In this document: in pieces, positions 1-6,755 of the stretch
Numbering within the stretch: the first letter of the stretch is position 1
Layout of the letters: each line of letters begins with the position of its first letter
NCBI RefSeq assembly: GCF_009733595.1
Contig: NZ_WOFH01000005.1
Coordinates: 248,001-312,000 of the forward strand
DNA: 64,000 nucleotides
Direction of reading: 5' to 3'
From: Actinomadura litoris
Lineage (GTDB): Bacteria; Actinomycetota; Actinomycetes; Streptosporangiales; Streptosporangiaceae
Notes under the pieces: generated by a model
Databases searched by the model: none
Told to the model about the DNA's origin: nothing
The model's input: only the letters and a program-made list of their open reading frames with translations
Translations under genes and position numbers: made by a program

Positions 1-1
1 C

Positions 2-133
2 GACGGTTCCCTGGAGCTGGTGTGCACCCAGGAGCGCATCCTCAAGATCTTCCGGATCACGGGGCTGACCAAGGTCTTCGGCATTCACGACACGATCGCG
101 GAGGCCGAGGAGAAGCGCAGGGGCGCCAGGTAG
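2..133 (+). CDS. bldG: Anti-sigma factor antagonist (STAS domain), C-terminal end, BldG-like
   Basis: Only the last 43 residues lie in the window; the 5' end is cut by the window edge. The fragment reads FRITGLTKVFGIHDTIAEA and then a charged tail, which is the usual last helix of STAS anti-anti-sigma factors (the family of SpoIIAA, RsbV and BldG). Such proteins bind and sequester an anti-sigma ATPase when unphosphorylated. The next gene, 16 bases downstream, is an ATPase-fold anti-sigma protein, and hppA follows. That order is the one found around bldG in Streptomyces, which is the main reason for the BldG name. The phospho-acceptor serine is outside the window, so the call depends on the C-terminal motif and gene order. 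Confidence 0.7.
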   Translation, partial: DGSLELVCTQERILKIFRITGLTKVFGIHDTIAEAEEKRRGAR

Positions 134-149
134 GCGGCCTGAATCTGAG

Positions 150-590
150 ATGGCGACCGTTGAACTGTCCTTCAGTGCGCTGCCCGTCCATGTCCGGACC
201 GCTCGGCTGATCGTGACCGCCGTAGCCCGTCGCAGCGGCGTCGCCGAGACGCTGCTCGACGAGGTCAGGCTCGCGGTCGGCGAGGCGTGCTCGCGTGCCG
301 TGGAGGCGCACCGCCGGCACTGCCCGGACGAGCCCGTGCGGCTCGAACTGGTCGGTACCGAGCACCGCTTCGAGGTCATCGTGAGCGACACCGTCCCCGG
401 CGACGACGCGGCGGGCGGACTCCCCACGATCGACGACGCGGAGGAATTCGAGTACGGCCTTGGCGAGGGCACCGCGGAGCTTGGACTGGCCGTCATCGCC
501 GGGCTCGCCGAGGACGTGGACATCGAGGCCACGCCCAAGGGCGTCCAGATCCGGATGAGCTGGCCCGCCGAGGCCGAGGCGACGATCTGA
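150..590 (+). CDS. Anti-sigma factor, RsbW-like ATPase fold with altered N-box
   Basis: This 146-residue protein has the length and layout of HATPase_c_2 anti-sigma factors. The N-box region reads EVRLAVGEACSRAV (about residues 38-51). In active family members the position four after the conserved glutamate is a metal-binding asparagine; here it is Arg49. The C-terminal part (GEGTAELGLAVIAGLAEDV) corresponds to the glycine-rich nucleotide-binding loop but is also atypical. The gene follows the BldG-like gene by 16 bases and is probably co-transcribed, so it is likely the BldG partner or sigma-factor binder. Because of the Arg substitution, kinase activity should not be assumed. The ATG at 150 is the first in frame after the upstream stop. 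Confidence 0.8.
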   Translation: MATVELSFSALPVHVRTARLIVTAVARRSGVAETLLDEVRLAVGEACSRAVEAHRRHCPDEPVRLELVGTEHRFEVIVSDTVPGDDAAGGLPTIDDAEEFEYGLGEGTAELGLAVIAGLAEDVDIEATPKGVQIRMSWPAEAEATI

Positions 591-749
591 GGCGCACCCG
601 TCCCGACCCAGGCCCGCAAGGGCCTCGCCCGGCGGCCGTGCCGGCCCCAGCCCGGCTCGGCACCGCATGCCCGGCGGCGGTGTCTCCGCGATCCCGACCC
701 CTCGTGCACGCCCGGCGGCCCGCACGCCGGCCGTGATCGCACCGGCACC

Positions 750-876
750 GCATCCTTTCGCGATCACCCCCGGGGTGAGGCACGCCTCCGGCCCCGCCTC
801 ACCCCGGGCCCGCCAAAGCACTCAGGCGGCGGCTGAAACCGCCCGAACCCCTCGCCTGACGGCTGCGTCAATGAGG
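750..876 (+). repeat. Dispersed intergenic hairpin element, copy 1
   Basis: A perfect 13-bp inverted repeat (CCCGGGGTGAGGC at 769-781, complement at 796-808) encloses a 14-nt loop containing CGCCTCCGGC. It is preceded by CATCCTTTCGCGATC and followed by two units resembling CTCGCCTGGCGGCTG (810-833 and 849-876). The same combination occurs near 25.65 kb and 52.37 kb. The arms differ from copy 3 but still pair, while the loop core is the same. It lies between the anti-sigma gene and the minisatellite. The function is unknown; it could act as a terminator or RNA structure for the bldG transcript. Confidence 0.6.
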
Positions 877-1009
877 TAGGCGCTCCGCTCGGCGACCGTG
901 CCCACGAAGCCCGACCACGCTCCCACCCCCTGCGCCGCTCCGGCCCCTGTTCCCCGCGCCCCGCGACCCACTCCGCAGGCTTGCTCCCGCTCCCGGCTCC
1001 TGCTCGCCC

Positions 1010-1415
1010 CGCGCTCCGCGTCCGCACTCCGCGTCCCGTGCCCCGTGCTCCCGTGCTCCGCGTTCCGTGCTCCGCGTCCCGCGTTCCGTGCTCCGCGTCC
1101 CGCGTCCCGCGTCCCGCGTTCCGTGCTCCGCGTCCCGCGTCCCGCGTCCCGCGTTCCGTGCTCCGCGTCCCGCGTTCCGTGCTCCGCGTCCCGCGTTCCG
1201 TGCTCCGCGTCCCGCGTTCCGTGCTCCGTGCTCCGCGTCCCGCGTCCCGCGTCCCGCGTCCCGCGTCCCGCGTCCCGCGTCCCGCGTCCCGCGTCCCGCG
1301 TCCCGCGTCCCGCGTCCCGCATCCCGCACTCCGTGCTCCGCACTCCGTGCCCGTGCCCCGCGTCCCGCGCTCCGTGCTCCGCATCCCGCGTCCCGCGTCC
1401 CGCGCTCCCGCGTTC
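1010..1415. repeat. 7-bp minisatellite (CCGCGTC and variants), G4-prone on the minus strand
   Basis: About 400 bp are made of 7-bp units, mainly CCGCGTC, CCGCGTT and CCGTGCT. The purest run, 1239-1325, has 13 CCC triplets spaced exactly 7 bases apart, so the minus strand reads GGG every 7 nt with 4-nt loops. This fits the classical G-quadruplex pattern. Seven is not a multiple of three, so all six frames stay open with low-complexity peptides; these open frames are artefacts, not genes. The array lies in the 1.6 kb gap between the anti-sigma gene and hppA, with about 780 bp of unique sequence before hppA. Confidence 0.85.
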
Positions 1416-2193
1416 AGTTCTGGGGGCCTTGTGGCCCGCGCCTTCGCGTCCCGTTTCGCGGGCCCGCTCTCGCTCTCCGTGTTCTCGCGTTCCGTGCCTG
1501 GTGGGTTGGGCTGTTGTGGGTGAGGGCGGCATCGCTTCTTGATGGTCCGCCTCCGGTGGGCTGGTGCATGCGACCGCTCAGGTCACTGTGGAGGCGACTC
1601 AGGCGATCGCCCGTCCGTCCCGCGTGGGTCGCCCTCGGCCGCCTCCTGCGCGCCAGGCGCGGCCGCTCCTTGCCGGGCCGTCGCTCCTCCGCCTTGTGTG
1701 AGGCGTGGGGCGGGTGGGATTGCGGGCGGTTCTTGGGTCTTCCGGACGGACCGTGTTTCAGGTGGGGGCGGTTGCCGGGTGCCGGAGCGGCATGTGGGAT
1801 CTTCTGTAGGTCGATCTTGATATACCCCGATTTTGGGTCTGGACATTTCCCATGATAATGCCTAGCTTAAATGGGGAACGCCGGTGACTCTGATGCGGAG
1901 GGGTGCGGCGTGGACGTGTCAAGCTATCCGCCGGGCAAGAACTTACTGACCGCTGCTGACCTGCGGCGATGATGAACCACGGCACTTAAAGGTCAATTTC
2001 CGGCGTAACGCTCATTGCTTTTCCGTGACATCTCTGTAAAGGAGGTCGCGGCCTTCTCATTCGCATGCCGCCTGCGTAGACTCCCGGAACCCGCGCTGCC
2101 GTGCGAGGCGTTCGAAATCATGACTCGCGGGGTACGCGGTAAAGATCGTCTTTTGGACGGTTGAGAGCGCAACGCCCCTGTCGAGGAGGACGG
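1416..2193 (+). promoter_or_regulatory. Gene-free upstream region of hppA with AT-rich promoter zone
   Basis: No coding sequence is convincing here. From about 1800 to 2060 the sequence becomes clearly more AT-rich than its surroundings, as expected for promoters. One candidate is TGGACA at 1840-1845 and TAGCTT at 1863-1868, separated by 17 bases, which would leave a leader of more than 300 nt for hppA. Part of the dispersed element (GGCATCGCTTC ... CGCCTCCGG) recurs in degraded form at about 1525-1556. The promoter call is by eye and weak. Confidence 0.3.
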
Positions 2194-4620
2194 ATGTCTG
2201 GGCTTTCCCTGTCAAGCCCGGCCAGCGCAGACGTGGATCTCGGCGGCGGCGACCTCACCCTGGTCGTCGTCGTCGCCGTGATCGCACTGCTGGCACTGGC
2301 CGTCGCCGCAGGTCTGGTACGCGACGTGCTGGCCGCGGGCCAGGGCACGGAGAAGATGCAGGAGATCGCGCGGGCGGTCCAGGTGGGCGCGAGCGCCTAT
2401 CTGAAACGCCAGTTCCGCACGGTCGGCGTCTTCGTCGTGCTCATCCCGCTTGTTCTGTTGCTCCTACCCGCCGATTCGACGTCCGAACGGATAGGACGGT
2501 CGGTCTTCTTCGTCATCGGCGCGATCTTCTCGGCCGTCACCGGGTTCACCGGCATGTGGCTGGCGGTCCGGGGCAACGTCCGGGTCGCCGCGGCCGCGCG
2601 CGAGGAGGGCGGCGAGAAGACGGCGATGCGGATCGCGTTCCGCACCGGCGGCGTCGCCGGGATGTTCACGGTCGGGCTCGGCCTGTTCGGCGCGGCGGTC
2701 GTCGTCCTCGCCTACAAGGGCGACGCCCCCAAGGTGCTGGAGGGCTTCGGCTTCGGCGCCGCGCTGCTCGCCATGTTCATGCGGGTCGGCGGCGGCATCT
2801 TCACCAAGGCCGCGGACGTGGGCGCCGACCTGGTCGGCAAGGTCGAGCAGGGCATCCCCGAGGACGACCCGCGCAACGCGGCGACGATCGCCGACAACGT
2901 GGGCGACAACGTCGGGGACTGCGCCGGGATGGCGGCGGACCTGTTCGAGTCCTACGCGGTCATGCTGGTCGCGGCGCTGATCCTCGGCACCGCGGCGTTC
3001 GGCACCGAGGGCCTGGTGTTCCCGCTGATCGTGCCGATGATCGGCGTGATCACCGCGGTGATCGGAATCTTCGCCGTCGCGCCCCGTGACGGCGACCGTT
3101 CCGGGATGTCCGCGATCAACCGGGGATTCTTCATCTCGGCGATCATCTCGGCGGTGCTGGTGGCGATCGCGGCGTTCGCCTACCTGCCCTCCTCGTTCGC
3201 CGACCTGTCCGGCGTCACCGACCCCGACATCCGCGACCTGGACGCCGACCCGCGCTGGGTCGCGCTCGGCGCAGTGATCATCGGGATCGTGCTGGCGAGC
3301 GCGATCCAGCTGCTCACCGGCTACTTCACCGAGACGAACCGCAAGCCCGTCCAGGAGGTGACGGGCAGCGCCAGGACGGGCCCGGCGACCGTCATCCTGT
3401 CCGGCATCTCGCTGGGGCTGGAGTCGGCCGTCTACACCGCGCTGGTGATCGGCGCGGCGGTGTACGGGGCGTTCCTGCTCGGCTTCGGCAACACCACCGT
3501 GGCGCTGTTCGCGGTGGCGATGGCCGGGACCGGGCTGCTCACCACGGTCGGCGTGATCGTCTCGATGGACACCTTCGGGCCCGTCTCCGACAACGCGCAG
3601 GGCATCGCCGAGATGTCCGGCGACGTCAAGGGCGAGGGCGCGGCGGTGCTGGAGCGGCTGGACGCGGTCGGCAACACGACCAAGGCGATCACCAAGGGCA
3701 TCGCGATCGCGACGGCGGTGCTGGCGGCGACCGCGCTGTTCGGCTCGTTCCGGACGACGGTCGTGGAGGCGCTCGGCGACGCCTCGGCCGACGCCAAGGA
3801 CGCGCTCGGCGACTTCAAGGTGTTCAGCCTGTCGATCGACAACCCGAACGTGCTGATCGGGCTGATCATCGGCGCGGCCGTGGTGTTCCTGTTCTCCGGC
3901 CTGGCGATCATGGCGGTCGGACGGGCGGCGGGACGGGTCGTGGTGGAGGTGCGCGAGCAGTTCCGCACCAAGCCCGGGATCATGAACTACACCGAGAAGC
4001 CCGACTACGACCGGGTGGTGGACATCTGCACCCGGGACGCGCAGCGCGAACTCGCCACCCCCGGGCTGCTGGCGATCATGACGCCGATCGCGGTCGGCTT
4101 CGCGCTCGGGTACGCGCCGCTCGGCGCCTTCCTCGGCGGCGCCATCGCGGCCGGGGTGCTGATGGCGGTGTTCCTGTCCAACTCCGGAGGTGCCTGGGAC
4201 AACGCCAAGAAGCTCGTCGAGGAGGGGCATCTCGGCGGCAAGGGCAGCGAGGCGCACGAGGCGACGGTGATCGGCGACACGGTCGGCGACCCGTTCAAGG
4301 ACACGGCGGGCCCCGCGATCAACCCGCTGATCAAGGTGATGAACCTGGTCGCGCTGCTGGTCGCGGACGCCGTCGTCACGTACGCGGGCAACGTCCCGCT
4401 GCGCATCGGCGTGACGGTCGTGTCGGTGGGCATCGTCGTCGCCGCGATCGTGGTCTCCAAGCGGCGCGCCGACCCGATCGCCGAGGCCCCGACCGCGCCG
4501 CCCGCCGCCGAGGGCTCCGGGTCGTCCGGGTCCATCGGCGGCGCGACGGTCGTCGAGCCGCGCAACGGCGAGACCGAGGCCGAACGCGCGGGTGAGGGGT
4601 CGGCGGCGAACAAGGGCTGA
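2194..4620 (+). CDS. hppA: K+-insensitive H+-translocating membrane pyrophosphatase
   Basis: The 808-residue integral membrane protein hydrolyses pyrophosphate and pumps protons across the plasma membrane. The family signature DVGADLVGKVE begins at about residue 208, followed by the DNVGDNVGDCAG acidic motif, GGAWDNAKK and GDTVGDPFKDTAGP near residue 692, all needed for Mg-PPi binding. The motif GNTTKA has Lys497 where potassium-dependent members have Ala, so the K+-independent H+-pump subtype is expected. The chosen ATG at 2194 has GAGGAGGA at 2183-2190; a TTG at 2161 is in frame but has no ribosome site. About 16 hydrophobic segments are visible. The gene lies downstream of bldG-like genes as in Streptomyces. 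The C-terminus has a disordered Gly/Ser/Glu-rich tail. Confidence 0.96.
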   Translation: MSGLSLSSPASADVDLGGGDLTLVVVVAVIALLALAVAAGLVRDVLAAGQGTEKMQEIARAVQVGASAYLKRQFRTVGVFVVLIPLVLLLLPADSTSERIGRSVFFVIGAIFSAVTGFTGMWLAVRGNVRVAAAAREEGGEKTAMRIAFRTGGVAGMFTVGLGLFGAAVVVLAYKGDAPKVLEGFGFGAALLAMFMRVGGGIFTKAADVGADLVGKVEQGIPEDDPRNAATIADNVGDNVGDCAGMAADLFESYAVMLVAALILGTAAFGTEGLVFPLIVPMIGVITAVIGIFAVAPRDGDRSGMSAINRGFFISAIISAVLVAIAAFAYLPSSFADLSGVTDPDIRDLDADPRWVALGAVIIGIVLASAIQLLTGYFTETNRKPVQEVTGSARTGPATVILSGISLGLESAVYTALVIGAAVYGAFLLGFGNTTVALFAVAMAGTGLLTTVGVIVSMDTFGPVSDNAQGIAEMSGDVKGEGAAVLERLDAVGNTTKAITKGIAIATAVLAATALFGSFRTTVVEALGDASADAKDALGDFKVFSLSIDNPNVLIGLIIGAAVVFLFSGLAIMAVGRAAGRVVVEVREQFRTKPGIMNYTEKPDYDRVVDICTRDAQRELATPGLLAIMTPIAVGFALGYAPLGAFLGGAIAAGVLMAVFLSNSGGAWDNAKKLVEEGHLGGKGSEAHEATVIGDTVGDPFKDTAGPAINPLIKVMNLVALLVADAVVTYAGNVPLRIGVTVVSVGIVVAAIVVSKRRADPIAEAPTAPPAAEGSGSSGSIGGATVVEPRNGETEAERAGEGSAANKG

Positions 4621-4642
4621 CCGTCCGGAAGAGGCGAGATCG

Positions 4643-4675
4643 AGGGCCGGTGGCGCGCGAGGCGCCGCCGGCCCT
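4643..4675 (+). terminator. Hairpin terminator after hppA
   Basis: AGGGCCGG and GGCGC pair with GCGCC and CCGGCCCT around a 5-nt loop, with one wobble pair (T4651-G4667). It starts 22 bases after the hppA stop and is followed by TTCC rather than a long T run, the usual actinomycete form. Confidence 0.65.
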
Positions 4676-4775
4676 TCCGCATCGGTGGGTGGTGTCGCGG
4701 GCATGCGGGCCCGGCCATACGCTGTACACGGACGTGCCGGGAGGACGGCCGAACGGCGAAGCGTGGAGGTGGACG

Positions 4776-4892
4776 GTGGCGAGCGGAGGGAAGTCGGCGA
4801 TGTCCGGGCCCAAGGGGTTCGCGCTCGTGCTCGGCGGGATGCTCGGCATCATGCTCCTGCTCTGGGGCCTCGCGGCGCTCGTCGCCCCCTGA
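4776..4892 (+). CDS. Small single-pass membrane protein
   Basis: The frame encodes about 38 residues ending in a hydrophobic segment (ALVLGGMLGIMLLLWGLAAL) and a short LVAP tail, so it looks like a one-helix membrane peptide with a short cytoplasmic N-terminus. The GTG at 4776 has GGAGG at 4765-4769, six bases upstream. An ATG at 4800 with GGAGG at 4785-4789 is an alternative that would give 30 residues. The open frame extends upstream to an ATG at 4650, but that start lies inside the hppA terminator hairpin and is unlikely. I do not recognise a family. The gene is short, so it could be spurious, but the ribosome sites and the clean membrane helix favour it. Confidence 0.45.
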   Translation: MASGGKSAMSGPKGFALVLGGMLGIMLLLWGLAALVAP

Positions 4893-5074
4893 GCACTCCT
4901 GGACAAAACCTCCATCCGGCGTGTCCGTTTTTGGTGGGCGACTGGGCTTCGCAGGTGAGGCCGGGTTTACCGGGGTTGCCGTTTCCGGTCGTGCCGGATG
5001 CGGACCTTGAGGGGCCGCCGGGGCGGTGGGCACCGTGGCGGGTGACGCTCCCCCGTCCGATGTCAGGAGCCCGG

Positions 5075-6217
5075 ATGTCGTCCGACCATCTCAGCCGCCG
5101 GACCGTGCTCACGGCCGGTGCCGCCGTCGCCCTCACCCCCGTCCTGGGCCGGACGGCCGCCTCGGCGGACGTGCCGACCTGGCAGGACGTGCCGGTCTCC
5201 CTCGGGGCGGACGTCGCCTCCCTCGACGCGCTCGCCCTCGTGGACCGCCACTGGGGGTGGGCGGGAGGCGAGCTGGCGGGGACGGCCTACAACCTCGCCC
5301 TGGCCAGGTGGAACGGACGTGCCTGGAGCCGCTTCCCCATACCCGAGCCCTTCGGCGGCGGAGGCGTCGTCATGGCCGCGGCGGACCGCCGCCACCTGTG
5401 GCTGATGGGGTACGGCACCTACTACAGCGCCTTCTGGGACGGCTCCGCCTGGCATGAGGCGGAGATCCCGCGTGACCCCGGCTTCAGCTTCCCCGTGGAG
5501 GTCGGCCCGTATTCGATCTCGGCGGCGCGCGACGGGACGGCCTGGGCGGTCCTCGTGGACGTGGTGAACGACCGGTACGCCGCCGTGCGCTGGGAGGACG
5601 GCGCGTGGGCCAGGGTGCCCGTGCCGGTGCCCGACCGGGGCGTCGCGCAGCGCGTCGCCGTCCGGTCGTCCCGCGACGTGTGGATCAGCGGGTGGTACCG
5701 CGGCGGGAGCGGGAGCGGGAGCCGGATGCCGTTCAGCCTCCACTGGGACGGACGCTCTTGGACGGGTGTGGCCGTCTCGCCGCCCGACCAGCCCCGCGAG
5801 GGCCAGACCATCAAGCACCTGTTCCCCGTTTCCAGGTCGCTCGCCTGGGCCTACCGGAGCTGGGACGCGATGCCCACACGGCGGACCCTGCTCCGTTGGA
5901 CGGGAGGCGATTCCTGGCAGGAGTTCCCGCTCCCCGACGACGTCCCCTACACCGGCGGGGCCCTGGCGGACGACGGCCGGGGCGGCGTGTGGATCGGGGG
6001 CGGAGACTACGGGTCCTCCGGCTACGGACACTTCCGGGACGGCGGCTGGACGGTCCTGAGAGGCCCCTCGCGCCAATCCGACGAGCGGGCCGACGTCATG
6101 GGCCTGGCCAGGGTGCCCGGCACGCGGACGGTCATGGCGGTGGGCCAGATCACCTGCCGCGGCACCGGAAACCCGTCCGGCTACGCGAAAAGGCCCTTCG
6201 CCGAGCGCCTCCACTGA
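5075..6217 (+). CDS. Tat-exported protein with W-rich propeller-like repeats
   Basis: The 380-residue protein starts with SRRTVLTAGAAVALTPVLG and an ASA cleavage site, a twin-arginine signal peptide. The mature part has repeated blocks of the form W-DG-W-(5-6)-P (for example WDGSAWHEAEIP, HWDGRSWTGVAV, RWTGGDSWQEFPLP), spaced by about 50 residues, which suggests a beta-propeller such as seen in many exported actinomycete proteins. No catalytic signature was recognised, so the role outside the cell is unknown. The ATG at 5075 is preceded by AGGAG at 5065-5069; the open frame upstream of it has no signal. It stands alone between a small membrane gene and the SixA-like gene, with its own upstream gap. 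Confidence 0.75.
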   Translation: MSSDHLSRRTVLTAGAAVALTPVLGRTAASADVPTWQDVPVSLGADVASLDALALVDRHWGWAGGELAGTAYNLALARWNGRAWSRFPIPEPFGGGGVVMAAADRRHLWLMGYGTYYSAFWDGSAWHEAEIPRDPGFSFPVEVGPYSISAARDGTAWAVLVDVVNDRYAAVRWEDGAWARVPVPVPDRGVAQRVAVRSSRDVWISGWYRGGSGSGSRMPFSLHWDGRSWTGVAVSPPDQPREGQTIKHLFPVSRSLAWAYRSWDAMPTRRTLLRWTGGDSWQEFPLPDDVPYTGGALADDGRGGVWIGGGDYGSSGYGHFRDGGWTVLRGPSRQSDERADVMGLARVPGTRTVMAVGQITCRGTGNPSGYAKRPFAERLH

Positions 6218-6287
6218 CCTCGGCCGCACACGCGTGCAGCCGACTGGCCGATGCCGCCCGGGACGGGACACCGCCTAGGGTGGCGCC

Positions 6288-6755
6288 ATGCCGACGCTCA
6301 TCGTGCTCCGCCACGCCAAGGCCGTCTCCGGCCTGGAGATTCCCGACATCGACCGCACCCTCGCCGACCGCGGCCGGCGCGACGCCGCCGCGGCCGGGGA
6401 GTGGCTGCGCGCGAACGACCTCGTCCCCGACCGGGTGCTGTGCTCGGTCGCGACGCGGACGCGCGAGACCCTCGACCAACTCAAGATCGACGCGGATACG
6501 GTCGTCGAGCCGAAGATCTACGACAACGACCCCGACGAGCTGCTCGCCCTGGTGGCCGAGACCCCCGCCGAGGCCGGCAGGCTCCTGCTGGTCGGGCACA
6601 ACCCGTCGGTGCACCACCTCGTCCACGACCTGACCGGGCAGGCGCCCGACGCGTTCCCGACCTGCGCGCTCGCGGTGATCGGGCTGCCGGGCGCGTGGGC
6701 GGACGCGCGGCCCGGCACCGGAACGCTGGTCACCGTCCGGGCCCCGAAGGACTAG
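6288..6755 (+). CDS. SixA-like phosphohistidine phosphatase (histidine phosphatase superfamily)
   Basis: The 155-residue protein opens with LIVLRHAKAVSG, the RHG-type motif in its SixA form (RHAK, His9 as the phospho-acceptor), followed by a conserved Arg in SVATRTRETL and a second histidine motif GHNPSVHHL at about residue 104. Its size fits the short SixA-like branch, which removes phosphate from phosphohistidine proteins; the actual substrate here is unknown. It is transcribed alone from 6288. Its stop codon overlaps the stop of the convergent FUSC gene by four bases (CTAG at 6752-6755). Confidence 0.85.
   Translation: MPTLIVLRHAKAVSGLEIPDIDRTLADRGRRDAAAAGEWLRANDLVPDRVLCSVATRTRETLDQLKIDADTVVEPKIYDNDPDELLALVAETPAEAGRLLLVGHNPSVHHLVHDLTGQAPDAFPTCALAVIGLPGAWADARPGTGTLVTVRAPKD

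Noticed and set aside
1010..1415. CRISPR-like array
   Set aside because: The units are contiguous 7-mers without spacers and no cas gene is in the window.
898..1542. Overlapping open frames in the minisatellite (both strands)
   Set aside because: They are the 7-bp unit read in different frames (repeats of PRPASRV or GRGTRDA) with no start signals.
2464..4704. Long minus-strand open frame opposite hppA
   Set aside because: Its peptide is Arg/Asp/His-rich without any family pattern and mirrors the codon bias of hppA; a shadow frame.
4650..4775. N-terminal extension of the small membrane protein to 4650
   Set aside because: The start lies within the hppA terminator hairpin and the extra residues look like non-coding sequence.
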